DNA of 50,979 nucleotides from an uncultured Acidilobus sp. JCHS (GCA_000495735.1 AYMD01000008.1:192954-243932), one strand, 5' to 3'. Counted from the stretch's first letter, positions 40,705 to 49,183 are shown. Made by a program: numbers and translations. The notes: generated by a model not told the origin, from the letters alone.

Positions 40705-42381
40705 TCAGTCTGAGGATGAAGAAGTTGACGACTTACCGCTCTCCTCCTCTTCCTTCTTCTCCTCGGGCTTCTTGCCGGCGCCTGTCTCGGTCCTCTTGGC
40801 CGCGACCATGTCGTCTATCCTGAGTATCAGCGTTGCGGCCTCGGTGCCCGCCTTGTAAGCGTTGAGCTTGACCCTCAGAGGCTCTATGACCCCCGAGGCC
40901 CACATGTCTATGGGGTTCCCGGTATTGAGGTCAACGCCATACCACTTCTTGGAGGCGTCCGAGTGAGAGCTCCTGAGCTTCATCAACACGTCGATAGGGT
41001 CATGACCGGCGTTCGTGGCCAATGTCTGGGGTAGCGACTCAAGGGCCCTCGCGAAGGCCTCAACGGCCAGCTGTATCTTGCCCGGCACTGTCTTAGCCCA
41101 CTCCCTCAGGTGCTTTGCCAGCTCCACCTCTACAGAGCCGCCCCCGGCGACCACCTTGCCGTCCATTATGGCGTCAGCTACGGCGCTCAGAGCGTCATGT
41201 ATGGACCTCTCAGCCTCATCAACTATCCTTTCGAAGCCGCCCCTTATCAGTATGGTCACGCTCCTCGGGTTCTTGGCGCCCTCTATGAAGACCATCTTGT
41301 CCTCCCCTACCTTCCTCTCCTCCACGAGGTCAGCGTAGCCCAGGTCCTCAGGCTTGAGGTCATCTATGTTGGTCACTATCTTTGCGCCGGTGGCCCTGGC
41401 GAGCTTCTCTACGTCGCTCCTCTTGACCCTCCTCACGGCGAGTATGCCCTTCTTGGCCAGGAAGTGCTGGGCGACGTCGTCAATTCCCTTCTGGGTTATT
41501 ACAACGTTGGCGCCCGTCGCGGCTATCTTCTCAACCTTCTCCTGGAGGATCTTCTCCTGCTTATCAAGGAGCCTCTTTATGGCGTCGGGGGAGGATATGC
41601 TTATTTCCATGTCTATCTCAGGCTTCTGTATCTCGAGGGGCGCGTCGAGGACCGCTATCTTGGCGTTGGTCACCCTCTTCGGCATGTCTGGGTGCACGAC
41701 CTCCTTATCTATAACGATCCCGTTGACGAGCTGGGTGTCGAGGAGGCTGCCTCCGTGCTTCTTAACTATCTGAACGTTATTTATGTCAACGTACCACTTG
41801 TCGCCCCTCTTCTCAGCCACGGCCTTAACCGCCTGGACCACCAGCTTAGCGAAGTAATCGCGGGCCTCGCTGACGGCCTTGCTGCTCAGGCTCGTCTTAG
41901 CTACCTTCACCAGGATGTCGTCGTCCTCGTACCTAACGGTCTCTGCCAGCTTGTCTATGAGCTCGCTCGTCTTATCAAGGGCCATCTTGTAGCCCTGAAT
42001 TATGATCGTTGGGTGTATGTTCCTGTCCAGCAAGTCCTCTGCCTGCCTGAGAAGGTCACCCGCGAAGATCACCGACGTCTTAGTGCCATCCCCTGCCTCC
42101 TCGTCCTGGCCCTTGGCGGCCTGAACTAGCATCTTGCCAGCTGGGTGCTGGATGTCCATCTTGTCAAGTATGGTGGCCCCGTCGTTAGTTATCGTCACGT
42201 CGCCAAGGCTGTCGACAAGCATCTTGTCCATGCCCTTAGGTCCGTAAGTCGTCTTAAGTATCTCCGCGACCGCCATGGCTGCCATCATGTTGTTCCTAAG
42301 GGCCTCACGGCCTGCAGCCCTCTGAGTGCCCTCCTTGAGTATAATCACTGGAACCCCCATGGTCTCAAGAGGGACTGACAT
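40705..42381 (-). CDS. Thermosome subunit (group II chaperonin)
   Basis: ATP-dependent protein folding in the double-ring chaperonin. The 558-residue subunit has the equatorial signature [26 protein letters not shown], the ATPase GDGTKTS, the apical region containing [15 protein letters not shown], and [12 protein letters not shown] before the second equatorial half. The C-terminus is a charged Lys/Glu tail ending in a serine run rather than the GGM repeats of some homologues. The crenarchaeal subunit type (alpha, beta or gamma) cannot be told by eye. The promoter is at 42430-42438, with aaggtg as ribosome site. Confidence 0.95.
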   Translation of the reverse strand: MSVPLETMGVPVIILKEGTQRAAGREALRNNMMAAMAVAEILKTTYGPKGMDKMLVDSLGDVTITNDGATILDKMDIQHPAGKMLVQAAKGQDEEAGDGTKTSVIFAGDLLRQAEDLLDRNIHPTIIIQGYKMALDKTSELIDKLAETVRYEDDDILVKVAKTSLSSKAVSEARDYFAKLVVQAVKAVAEKRGDKWYVDINNVQIVKKHGGSLLDTQLVNGIVIDKEVVHPDMPKRVTNAKIAVLDAPLEIQKPEIDMEISISSPDAIKRLLDKQEKILQEKVEKIAATGANVVITQKGIDDVAQHFLAKKGILAVRRVKRSDVEKLARATGAKIVTNIDDLKPEDLGYADLVEERKVGEDKMVFIEGAKNPRSVTILIRGGFERIVDEAERSIHDALSAVADAIMDGKVVAGGGSVEVELAKHLREWAKTVPGKIQLAVEAFARALESLPQTLATNAGHDPIDVLMKLRSSHSDASKKWYGVDLNTGNPIDMWASGVIEPLRVKLNAYKAGTEAATLILRIDDMVAAKRTETGAGKKPEEKKEEEESGKSSTSSSSD

Positions 42382-42429
42382 CTCTTTTCACCTTCTTCCC
42401 TAATCCTATGGTCTATGCTAGACCGCCTC

Positions 42430-42438
42430 TATAAAAGA
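42430..42438 (-). promoter_or_regulatory. Thermosome promoter
   Basis: The minus-strand sequence cttttata, preceded by the A/C-rich gcgaaaat (a possible BRE), is about 52 nt before the ATG at 42381. The resulting leader contains gaaggtg. Confidence 0.5.
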
Positions 42439-42468
42439 TTTTCGCTCAAATGCCCAAGTCGTCTTAAC

Positions 42469-42478
42469 GCTTTTTAGT
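42469..42478 (+). promoter_or_regulatory. S17e promoter
   Basis: The plus-strand sequence gctttttagt lies about 38 nt before the TTG at 42511. It would start RNA near 42500, leaving ggtg (42501-42504) as the ribosome site. Confidence 0.45.
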
Positions 42479-42510
42479 CCTAGGCAAGGGAAGGCTAGTC
42501 GGTGCATTGC

Positions 42511-42744
42511 TTGGGGAAGGTCAGGACGTCGCTAGTGAAGAGGACCGCTAGGGAGCTCCTCGCGAAGTACCCAGACCTGTTCACCGAGGACTTTCAGCAC
42601 AATAAGAAGGCTGTGTCCCAGCTGACGGCCTGGGGTTCTAAGAAGCTCAGGAACCAGGTGGCCGGCTACGTGACGAGCCTGGTCAAGCTACAGAAGAAGA
42701 GACAGCAGCTCAGGGCAGCCGAGGAGGGCCAGGCTGCTCAGTGA
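42511..42744 (+). CDS. rps17e: Ribosomal protein S17e
   Basis: Small-subunit ribosomal protein found in archaea and eukaryotes. The product begins MGKVRTSLVKRTARELLAKY, as family members do, and contains DFQHNKKAVSQL and SKKLRNQVAGYVTSLVK. The frame is open from GTG 42502, but TTG 42511 gives the family N-terminus and has ggtg 6 nt upstream, so I use it (77 residues). It is followed 9 nt later by the ubiquitin-like/PRTase fusion gene, with which it is probably co-transcribed. Confidence 0.9.
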   Translation: MGKVRTSLVKRTARELLAKYPDLFTEDFQHNKKAVSQLTAWGSKKLRNQVAGYVTSLVKLQKKRQQLRAAEEGQAAQ

Positions 42745-42753
42745 GGGTTCGGC

Positions 42754-43494
42754 TTGGCCCAGGTCAGGGTAAGGCTTCTGGGGGCCCTCAAGGAGAGAAC
42801 TGATGGCAAGCAGGAGGTCTGGGTAGAGGCCAGGAGCTGGAGCGAGGCCCTAAGGGCTCTGTTAGCGTCCTACCCTCAGCTCTCAGTCGCCGTTGATGAC
42901 CGCGGGAGGCCAAGGCCAGGCTTCCTAGTGTTCGTGGACGGCGTTGACTGCAGGCTCCTTGATGAGGGAGCGCCGGCAAACGAGGTAGACCTGCTCCCCG
43001 TCAACCACGGCGGCGTGGAGTTCAGGTTCGTAACGTGGAATGATGTAGAGGAGGCGATCAGGAGGATCGCAGATAAGATCCAGGCGTCCTCATTTAAGCC
43101 CGAGGTCATAGTCGGCGTTATGAGAGGGGGCGTCGTACCTGGGAGACTTCTGGCTGACAGGCTCGGCATAGAGGACATAGGGGTCATTGAGGTGAAGCTT
43201 TACATTTCGGCCGGCCAGAGAGGCGAGAGGCCTTACCTCAGGCAGCCGTTGACGCTTTCGATCAAGGATAGGAGGGTCCTGCTAGTTGATGACGTAAGCG
43301 ACTCAGGCCTCACCCTTCAGTTCTCGGTCCAGGCGCTGTCGCTATACATGCCAGCTGAAATAAAGACGGCGACCCTTTACATAAAGCCCTGGACCAAATA
43401 CGTCCCCGATTACTACGCTGAGCAGGTAAACGAGTGGGTAATATTTCCGTGGGAGACGGAAGAGTTTGAAAGGGAATATAGGACACATAGGTAA
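42754..43494 (+). CDS. Ubiquitin-like (MoaD/TtuB/SAMP) - purine phosphoribosyltransferase fusion
   Basis: One 246-residue frame holds two domains. Residues 1-87 read as a beta-grasp MoaD-like carrier (VRVRLLGALKERTDGKQ at the start) and end VDLLPVNHGG, the di-glycine (G86-G87) at which SAMP/Urm1/TtuB proteins normally terminate. Residues 88-246 form a 6-oxopurine-type phosphoribosyltransferase: EVIVGVMRGGVVPGRLLAD, then the PRPP loop VLLVDDVSDSGLT. The first PRTase residue, V88, is encoded by GTG (43015-43017), so separate initiation is conceivable. A carrier function would need cleavage after Gly87. Salvage of guanine or xanthine is the likely PRTase role. TTG start; fusion seen directly, processing inferred. 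Confidence 0.8.
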   Translation: MAQVRVRLLGALKERTDGKQEVWVEARSWSEALRALLASYPQLSVAVDDRGRPRPGFLVFVDGVDCRLLDEGAPANEVDLLPVNHGGVEFRFVTWNDVEEAIRRIADKIQASSFKPEVIVGVMRGGVVPGRLLADRLGIEDIGVIEVKLYISAGQRGERPYLRQPLTLSIKDRRVLLVDDVSDSGLTLQFSVQALSLYMPAEIKTATLYIKPWTKYVPDYYAEQVNEWVIFPWETEEFEREYRTHR

Positions 43495-43517
43495 TCCTGT
43501 ATCCCCTGCGGTGCCCT

Positions 43518-44441
43518 ATGAGGATAGTCATAGCCCTGGGAGGTAACGCCCTTCAGAAGCCTAACGAGAAGGGGACCCCCTCTCAGCTCTGGGACAACGT
43601 ACGGAGGACCGCTAGGCTCCTCGCAGCCTCTATAGGCGATAACGAGGTGGTGATAACCCACGGCAACGGTCCTCAGGTAGGTCAGCTGCTCGAGTCCATG
43701 ATTATGGCAGCTGACATTTATCCTGTTCAAACCATCGACATAGCTGACGCTATGACCCAGGGGTGGCTTGGCTACCTGATTCAGACGGCCCTTGAGGAGG
43801 CCCTGGGCTTCAGGCGACGCGTCCTTGCGCTGATCACAAGGGTTTTGGTAGACGCTAAGGATCCCTCCTTCCTAAACCCCTCCAAGCCTGTGGGCAGGAT
43901 AGTAAGCCAAAGGGAGGCCGAGGAGCTCTCCAAGAGGTATGGGTGGAAGTTCGAGCGGGACCCCAGAGGGGGCTACAGGAGGGTTGTGCCCAGTCCTGAG
44001 CCCCTGGAAGTTCTTGAGCTGCCAATCATAGAGCGCCTTATCAAGGATGGAACGGTAGTCATTGCGGCAGGAGGAGGAGGAATACCGCTCGTAAGGCAGG
44101 GCGATAGGCTGATGCCCGTTGAAGCTGTGATAGACAAGGACCTGGTCAGCGCTCTCCTGGCAATTGGGCTGAGAGCTGACAAGTTCGTAATACTGACGGA
44201 CGTCGAGGGCGTGGCAATCAATTACGGGAGACAGGACCAGAGGTGGCTCAAGGAGGTCACAACTGAAGAGCTAAAGGTCCTTTACGCTAAGGGCGAGTTC
44301 CCGCCCGGCTCCATGGGCCCAAAGGTCCTGGCGGCTGTTAGGTTCGCTGAGGCCACAGGCAACCCGGCAATCATAGGAAGCCTTGACGAGGCGCCTGACG
44401 TAATAGCTGGCCGCCGCGGGACTATCGTAAGGCGGCCCTAG
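43518..44441 (+). CDS. arcC: Carbamate kinase
   Basis: Converts carbamoyl phosphate plus ADP to ATP, carbamate and, after breakdown, ammonia and CO2; in archaea it may also run in reverse. The 307-residue amino-acid-kinase-fold protein has IALGGNALQKP, THGNGPQVGQLLE, DAMTQGWLGYLIQ, VIAAGGGGIPLV, VIDKDLVSALLA, ILTDVEGVAINYG and GSMGPKVLAAVRF, all complete. An ornithine carbamoyltransferase gene occurs 3.8 kb downstream, so arginine/citrulline fermentation or carbamoyl-phosphate supply is possible. No arginine deiminase is in the window. Confidence 0.95.
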   Translation: MRIVIALGGNALQKPNEKGTPSQLWDNVRRTARLLAASIGDNEVVITHGNGPQVGQLLESMIMAADIYPVQTIDIADAMTQGWLGYLIQTALEEALGFRRRVLALITRVLVDAKDPSFLNPSKPVGRIVSQREAEELSKRYGWKFERDPRGGYRRVVPSPEPLEVLELPIIERLIKDGTVVIAAGGGGIPLVRQGDRLMPVEAVIDKDLVSALLAIGLRADKFVILTDVEGVAINYGRQDQRWLKEVTTEELKVLYAKGEFPPGSMGPKVLAAVRFAEATGNPAIIGSLDEAPDVIAGRRGTIVRRP

Positions 44442-44453
44442 CCTAAGAGGCCG

Positions 44454-44894
44454 TTAGGTAGACGCCAAGTCTTCCCTTAACCTCGCCCCGGCGGCCAAAA
44501 GCTTCTCCCTGAGCTCCATAGGTATCTCTTTCGCCTTCCCCTCAGCCTCATCATAGAATACGGCAACTATCTTGCACCTAGCCGAAAGTTTGCCGCTGCT
44601 TTCATCGTAGAACTCATAAAGATACTGTAGGCTGCTCCTGCCTATAATCACGTCAGTTATATCAACCCTGTAAACGGCGCCAGGCCTAAGCGGGCTCTCG
44701 TAGTCGCACTCGGCGTGGACGCGCGGCATGAGGATCCTTGAGCCGGGTGGGCCCCTCTGCGTTACGCCAAGGGAGGCCAGGAACTCCTCCTCTGTCCGCT
44801 CGCAGACCCTGAAGAAGTTGGAGAAGTGCATCATGAGCGCTGCGTCGGTCTCGCTCCAGTAAACCCTGTACCTCTTCGAGTAGAGGGGGGACAT
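44454..44894 (-). CDS. Single-hotdog acyl-CoA thioesterase (4HBT-like)
   Basis: A 146-residue hotdog-fold protein resembling the YbgC/4-hydroxybenzoyl-CoA thioesterase group. YWSETDAALMMHFSNFFRVCERTEEEFL holds the catalytic-type Asp (ETDAALMMHFSN), and GRSSLQYLYEFYDESSGKL is the central strand pair. The substrate is unknown. It shares a palindromic TATA element with the divergent Lsm gene and converges on arcC with a 12-nt gap. Confidence 0.82.
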   Translation of the reverse strand: MSPLYSKRYRVYWSETDAALMMHFSNFFRVCERTEEEFLASLGVTQRGPPGSRILMPRVHAECDYESPLRPGAVYRVDITDVIIGRSSLQYLYEFYDESSGKLSARCKIVAVFYDEAEGKAKEIPMELREKLLAAGARLREDLAST

Positions 44895-44921
44895 ACGCGT
44901 CGTCCTGCCACGAGCACTGCC

Positions 44922-44932
44922 AAATTTAAATT
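44922..44932. promoter_or_regulatory. Shared palindromic TATA element
   Basis: The core aatttaaatt (44923-44932) is a perfect palindrome. It lies 34 nt from the minus-strand ATG 44894 and 40 nt from the plus-strand TTG 44967, and is the only AT-rich block between the genes. Confidence 0.55.
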
Positions 44933-44966
44933 AGTTTCACCAGACAACGCCAACGAGGTGTGAGGC

Positions 44967-45419
44967 TTGGCCGTAGCCACAGAGCCCGCTAGGAGGTTCA
45001 CTGCGAGGCTTAACTCCCTGATGGACAGGGTGGTCACGGTCGTCACGAGAGAAGGGCGGCAGTACACAGGTAAGCTCGTGGGCTTTGACCCTGCGAGCCT
45101 TTCAGTGGCGCTTGAAGAGGTCAGGGACCAGCAGGGCTCGAGCTGGCCTGTGGTCATCGTGATGGGCAACAACCTCGCCGAGATAAGGGTAGCCGAGTCC
45201 GAGGTCTTTAACGCGAAGGAGTTCGCAGAGTTCATAGCCAGGTTCGGCAACATAGACAGGTCTCAGATAAAGGTCTTCGAGGACGCTAACGTAGTGGAGG
45301 TCAGCAGGAACATAAGGGTCTCAAAGAACGGCGTTGAGGGCGCTGGGCCGCTCGCCCAAAAGGTCAACACACTCTATCGGGAGTACCTCAGGACGAAGGG
45401 GGTAACAGTAAGCAGATGA
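44967..45419 (+). CDS. Archaeal Lsm/Sm-like protein with C-terminal domain (SmAP3-like)
   Basis: An RNA-binding ring protein. Residues about 8-75 form the Sm fold: RFTARLNSLMDRVVTVVTRE (Sm1 start), GKLVGFDPASLSVALEEV and MGNNLAEIRV (Sm2). Residues 76-150 form an extra alpha/beta domain (FNAKEFAEFIARFGNIDRS onward), as in the longer crenarchaeal SmAP3 proteins. The start is TTG with gaggtgtgag before it. The stop overlaps tgtA by 4 nt (ATGA), so both are translated from one mRNA, again an RNA-related pair. Confidence 0.82.
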   Translation: MAVATEPARRFTARLNSLMDRVVTVVTREGRQYTGKLVGFDPASLSVALEEVRDQQGSSWPVVIVMGNNLAEIRVAESEVFNAKEFAEFIARFGNIDRSQIKVFEDANVVEVSRNIRVSKNGVEGAGPLAQKVNTLYREYLRTKGVTVSR

Positions 45420-46954
45420 CCGTTTTCAAGATAAGGGACTTCGAGCTGGCTGGAAGGATCGGCACCCTGATAACTAAGGGGGGACAGGTGGAGACCCCTG
45501 CCTTCTTTCCTGTCATAGATCCCATAAGACAGGAGGTCAGTATCAGCGACATAGAGGAGGTGGGCTTCAGGCAGGTAATAACTAACGCCTACCTGCTTTA
45601 CAAGAGGTTTAGGGACAGGGCGCGGGGCGAAGGGGTTCACAGAATCCTAGGCTTCAACGGCACCGTCATGACCGACTCAGGCGCCTATCAGCTGCTTGAA
45701 TATGGAGAGATCGATATTGATCAGGACACAATAATAGGTTACGAGAGGGACATAGGCAGTGACGTAGCTGTCATACTCGACCACCCCACAGGCGACGTCA
45801 GCAGGGCTGAGGCAGAGGAGAGCGTTAAGAAGACCCTTGAGAACGCTGTCAGTGCCCTTAAGCTCATAGGGTCTCCAGAGGAGTCTAAGACCGTATGGGT
45901 CCTCCCAATACAGGGAGGCAGGTACCTTGACCTTGTCGCCAGGAGCGCGGAGGAGTCCTCCAGGTTGCCCTACCCCATGTACGCCTTAGGCAGCCCCACC
46001 GTCTTCATGGAGAAGTACAAGTACAGCGCAGTTCTTGACATGCTTGGGACGGCCAAGCTGAGGCTGCCGCCTGAGAGGCCTCTTCACCTCTTCGGCGCAG
46101 GCCACCCGCTGATGTTCCCCTTTGCGGTGGCCCTGGGCGCGGACACCTTCGACTCAGCTTCATACGTGCTTTACGCAAGGGACGACAGGTACATGACGGA
46201 CTACGGCACGGTCAGGCTTCAGGAGCTTGAGTACTTCCCGTGCTCCTGCCCCGTGTGCAGCAGGTACACTCCCAAGGACCTGCTTGAGATGCCGCCCGCT
46301 GAGAGGCGGAGGCTCCTAGCGCTTCACAACCTTTACGTTATAAAGAGGTCCATTGAGAGGGTCAAGCAAGCCATGAGGGAGGGAAGGCTGTGGGAGCTCC
46401 TCGTGGAGATCTCAAGGTATAGGCCTGAGGCCCGGGAGGCCCTGAGGACACTCTCTAAGTACTATAAGCTCCTTGAGGAGTACACGTCCAGGTCAAAGGG
46501 CTCCTTAAGGGGCCTCAGGCTTATCTCCATAGAAAGCGTCTGGAACCCTCGCGTCATGCGGTACCGCTCATGGGCCGCCTCCCGGTACGCGCCCTACGCC
46601 AAGAGGGTTTTGCTCAGGCCGCTCCTGTCCTCAGCGGGCAGGTGCACTTCTGAGAAACCAGGAAGCAAGGACCTTGAGGTTATCTACTACATGCCTTACC
46701 TTGGGCTCGTGCCAGCCAGCGCCTGCGGGGCCTACCCAACGGCCCAGCACAGGTACTCAGGCGTCGTAGATGATGACGTGATAAGGGACTTAGTAAATTT
46801 CGTAAGGGCCTTCATAGCAAGAGTTAGAAGGATGGGCTATGAGGTCTCAGCTGAGGCTACCTATAGGAGGGCTTGGAGTGTAGAGGTTGGAAGGGAGCTA
46901 GAGAGGATGGGTGTAAGCGTTACGTGGCTTGGCCCGAAGAAGAGGCTTACATGA
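45416..46954 (+). CDS. tgtA: Archaeosine tRNA-guanine transglycosylase (TgtA), lacking PUA domain
   Basis: Exchanges G15 of archaeal tRNA for preQ0, the archaeosine precursor. The 512-residue protein has ETPAFFPVIDP, TDSGAYQLLEYG (nucleophile region), DHPTGDVSRAEA, WVLPIQGG, HLFGAGHPLMFPFAVALGADTFDSASY and the zinc site CSCPVC with a following LHNLY. After about residue 350 it has the C1-type domain ending WLGPKKRLT, but no C2-PUA tail, which full-length archaeal enzymes carry. A separate C2-PUA protein lies at 47641-48135. Convergent with the PAC2 gene, overlapping 8 nt. Confidence 0.92.
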   Translation: MTVFKIRDFELAGRIGTLITKGGQVETPAFFPVIDPIRQEVSISDIEEVGFRQVITNAYLLYKRFRDRARGEGVHRILGFNGTVMTDSGAYQLLEYGEIDIDQDTIIGYERDIGSDVAVILDHPTGDVSRAEAEESVKKTLENAVSALKLIGSPEESKTVWVLPIQGGRYLDLVARSAEESSRLPYPMYALGSPTVFMEKYKYSAVLDMLGTAKLRLPPERPLHLFGAGHPLMFPFAVALGADTFDSASYVLYARDDRYMTDYGTVRLQELEYFPCSCPVCSRYTPKDLLEMPPAERRRLLALHNLYVIKRSIERVKQAMREGRLWELLVEISRYRPEAREALRTLSKYYKLLEEYTSRSKGSLRGLRLISIESVWNPRVMRYRSWAASRYAPYAKRVLLRPLLSSAGRCTSEKPGSKDLEVIYYMPYLGLVPASACGAYPTAQHRYSGVVDDDVIRDLVNFVRAFIARVRRMGYEVSAEATYRRAWSVEVGRELERMGVSVTWLGPKKRLT

Positions 46955-47675
46955 ATATTGTGCCGCCGCGTCCCTCCCTGCTTTCCTGCGAGAGCATCTC
47001 AACGATCTTCTCCATCTCCTCCTTCTGCTTGGCCGCGAGCTCCTCCAGCTCCGCCAGCGATGCGGACATGCCGAGTAGCTCCTCAAGTATCACCCTAGCG
47101 CCCACGAGGGCAGCGTCATAATCAACTCCTGTAACTGATGAGTAGGGCAGAACCATCACTGACGGTATCCCGAAGTGCTCCATGTACACGTGTAAGAGTG
47201 CTAAGGGACCTACGACGCCAAGGCCCTCCTCCATTGTTGGCGCCTTAAGCTCAGGGCCTCTGTAAAAAGAGTTGCGTAGCCACCTGTAGCCGTACTTCTC
47301 GCCAGGCGGCTCATAGTCCCTGCTGAGCCCGCCGACCAGGATCGCCGTTGAAATGCCGACCCTGGAGGCCCACGAGGCCAGCTCGCGGCAGTACATAGCC
47401 TGGTCACGGGTCTCCGGCACGGCCCTGTTGATGACTGTAACTATATTGTTGCCGTGGTAGATCTCGAACGGGAAGCTGACGCCGTCGTCCTCCATGATTA
47501 TAACCGATGGAAGCCTGGGCGTCAGAACGTAGCCGGCCTTGCGAAGCTTGAGGGCTGACGACAGGTACCTGGGCACCACGTAACCTATCCTTCCGAAGCC
47601 TGGGAAGCCCGTTATCAGCACTGAGCCCTTAAGGGACTCCTCAGGCTCCCTCAGAACTATTTCGACCTTGGCCAA
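46947..47675 (-). CDS. PAC2-family proteasome assembly chaperone-like protein
   Basis: Archaeal PAC2/PbaB-type proteins assist or activate the 20S proteasome. The 242-residue protein has LITGFPGFGRIGYV at the N-terminus, the conserved ILVGGLSRDY region, and VVGPLALLHVYMEHFGIPSVMVLPYSS, followed by a coiled C-terminal helix rich in Glu and Lys. It ends GGTIFM, whose last three residues (Ile-Phe-Met) resemble the HbYX tail that docks on the proteasome alpha ring, with Phe for Tyr. TTG start. It overlaps the PUA-protein gene by 35 nt. Confidence 0.82.
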   Translation of the reverse strand: MAKVEIVLREPEESLKGSVLITGFPGFGRIGYVVPRYLSSALKLRKAGYVLTPRLPSVIIMEDDGVSFPFEIYHGNNIVTVINRAVPETRDQAMYCRELASWASRVGISTAILVGGLSRDYEPPGEKYGYRWLRNSFYRGPELKAPTMEEGLGVVGPLALLHVYMEHFGIPSVMVLPYSSVTGVDYDAALVGARVILEELLGMSASLAELEELAAKQKEEMEKIVEMLSQESREGRGGTIFM

Positions 47676-48135
47676 CCCTCCTTACCTCCCTTACGCGGAC
47701 TACGTCCTGGCCTTTAAGCCTGGCCATCAGCGACCCTGGGGCCCTAGCCTTTCCCACGGCTAAAAGCTCGTCGTTCTCGTTGACCACTAGCACCTCGTCA
47801 CCAGGCCTTATCCCGGTGTCGGCGAGCAGCACCATCTCGCCCCTGACGTCGCCGTCCTCGTAGCCCCTTACTACAACCCTCATGAAGGGCGGCCTTGTGG
47901 AGGCCCTTATGATCTCCCCAGCCCTGAGGCTTATCGTGAACATGAAGTCCGTGGGCCTTAGCGTCATCAGCCTCTCGCCGTCCGCAGCGTAGACGTACCT
48001 TATCTTGCCCCTCCTCCTCTCGACCAGCAGGGGAAGTGACGTCAAGGCCTTGGCAACATCATCGCCGAACTGAAGGCTCAACAGCGCCCTGAGCACCCCC
48101 AGCTCCTCCTCGGTCGCTGGCCTCCTCGTTGGCAC
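47641..48135 (-). CDS. C2-PUA protein, detached archaeosine-transglycosylase tail
   Basis: A 164-residue RNA-binding protein. Residues about 1-80 ([43 protein letters not shown]) match the C2 domain that precedes PUA in archaeal TGT and ArcS. Residues about 80-158 are PUA ([34 protein letters not shown]). Because TgtA in this window stops before C2-PUA, this protein may supply it in trans. It is on the opposite strand with PAC2 between. GTG start, probably leaderless, using the TATA at 48165-48172. An independent RNA role, or the tail of an ArcS-like system, is also possible. Confidence 0.78.
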   Translation of the reverse strand: MPTRRPATEEELGVLRALLSLQFGDDVAKALTSLPLLVERRRGKIRYVYAADGERLMTLRPTDFMFTISLRAGEIIRASTRPPFMRVVVRGYEDGDVRGEMVLLADTGIRPGDEVLVVNENDELLAVGKARAPGSLMARLKGQDVVRVREVRRVGQGRNSSEGA

Positions 48136-48164
48136 GGAGACCCCCAGGCGACAATCACGCTTAG

Positions 48165-48172
48165 GCTTTTTA
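48165..48172. promoter_or_regulatory. Shared TATA element, PUA protein and carbamoyltransferase
   Basis: The block gcttttta (ctaaaaagc region on the minus strand) is centred 33 nt from the minus-strand GTG 48135 and 29 nt from the plus-strand GTG 48197, so both genes would be leaderless. Confidence 0.5.
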
Positions 48173-48196
48173 GCTGATAATCTACGGCCAGGCCTG

Positions 48197-49153
48197 GTGA
48201 GAGCCTTGACGTCCCCTCATGAGCTCAAGGGGAGGGACCTCCTGTGCCTAACTGATTACAGCGCTGAGCAGATAACCTTCCTCCTTGACCTGGCAGCCCA
48301 GCTCAAGGCCAGGTACTACGCGGGCGAGAGGGTCCTTGACGTCCTGAGGGGCAGGTCAATAGCCATGATATTTGAGAAGCCCTCCACAAGGACCCGCGTG
48401 AGCCTTCAGGCCGCCGCCTACCAGCTGGGCGCGCAGCCCATAGTACTGAGCGCCTCAGAGCTCCAGCTCGGCCGCGGCGAGACAATACCTGACACCGCGA
48501 GGACCCTCTCGAGGTTCGTTGACGCGATCACAGCGAGGGTCTACAGGCACTCAGACCTTGAGGTCCTGGCCAAGTACGCCACCGTGCCCGTCATAAACGC
48601 CCTCAGCGACCTCTCCCACCCCCTTCAGGCCCTGGCGGACTTCTTGACGATAAGGGAGAAGCTTGGGAGGCTCAAAGGGGTCAAGCTGGCCTTCGTGGGC
48701 GACGGAAGCGATAACATGCTCCACAGCCTTCTAGTGGCGGGCTCCAAGCTGGGCGTCAGCGTGTACGTGGCGTCGCCGAGCTCCCTTCAGCCTGACAAGC
48801 GCATCCTCGAGGCGGCCAGAAGGGAGGCTGAGGCCAGCGGCGCCGAGATAAGGTTCACGGAGGACCCCTTCGAGGCCGTGGACGGCGCTGACGTGGTCTA
48901 CACTGACGTCTGGGTCAGCATGGGCCAGGAGAGCATAGCTGAGCAGAAGAGGCGCCTCCTAAGCACTTACCAGGTCAACGCCAAGCTCATGGAGAGGGCC
49001 TCGAGCAGGGTCATCTTCATGCACTGCCTCCCGGCCCACCGCGGCGAGGAGGTGACAGACGAAGTCATAGAAGGCCCCTGGTCCGTCGTGTGGGACGAGG
49101 CGGAGAACAGGCTGCACACAGCTAAGGCTGTCCTGGCCTCCCTCGTGCCCTGA
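48197..49153 (+). CDS. argF: Ornithine carbamoyltransferase
   Basis: Makes citrulline from ornithine and carbamoyl phosphate, or runs in reverse in arginine catabolism. The 318-residue protein has the carbamoyl-phosphate motif [10 protein letters not shown] (STRTR 63-67), [13 protein letters not shown], the ornithine-binding DVWVSMGQE and [13 protein letters not shown] (about 275-285). The SMG loop and HCLP motif identify OTC rather than aspartate carbamoyltransferase. With arcC upstream, a catabolic (arcB-type) role is possible; sequence alone does not separate the two directions. Confidence 0.95.
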   Translation: MRALTSPHELKGRDLLCLTDYSAEQITFLLDLAAQLKARYYAGERVLDVLRGRSIAMIFEKPSTRTRVSLQAAAYQLGAQPIVLSASELQLGRGETIPDTARTLSRFVDAITARVYRHSDLEVLAKYATVPVINALSDLSHPLQALADFLTIREKLGRLKGVKLAFVGDGSDNMLHSLLVAGSKLGVSVYVASPSSLQPDKRILEAARREAEASGAEIRFTEDPFEAVDGADVVYTDVWVSMGQESIAEQKRRLLSTYQVNAKLMERASSRVIFMHCLPAHRGEEVTDEVIEGPWSVVWDEAENRLHTAKAVLASLVP

Positions 49154-49183
49154 GGCTCCTCGCCCTATAAGCTGTCCCCTTCT

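Noticed and set aside
41110-42129. 339-codon plus-strand ORF opposite the thermosome gene
   Set aside because: It is a shadow frame of a clear chaperonin gene, produced by GC-rich codon bias; its Leu/Val/His-rich composition matches no family.
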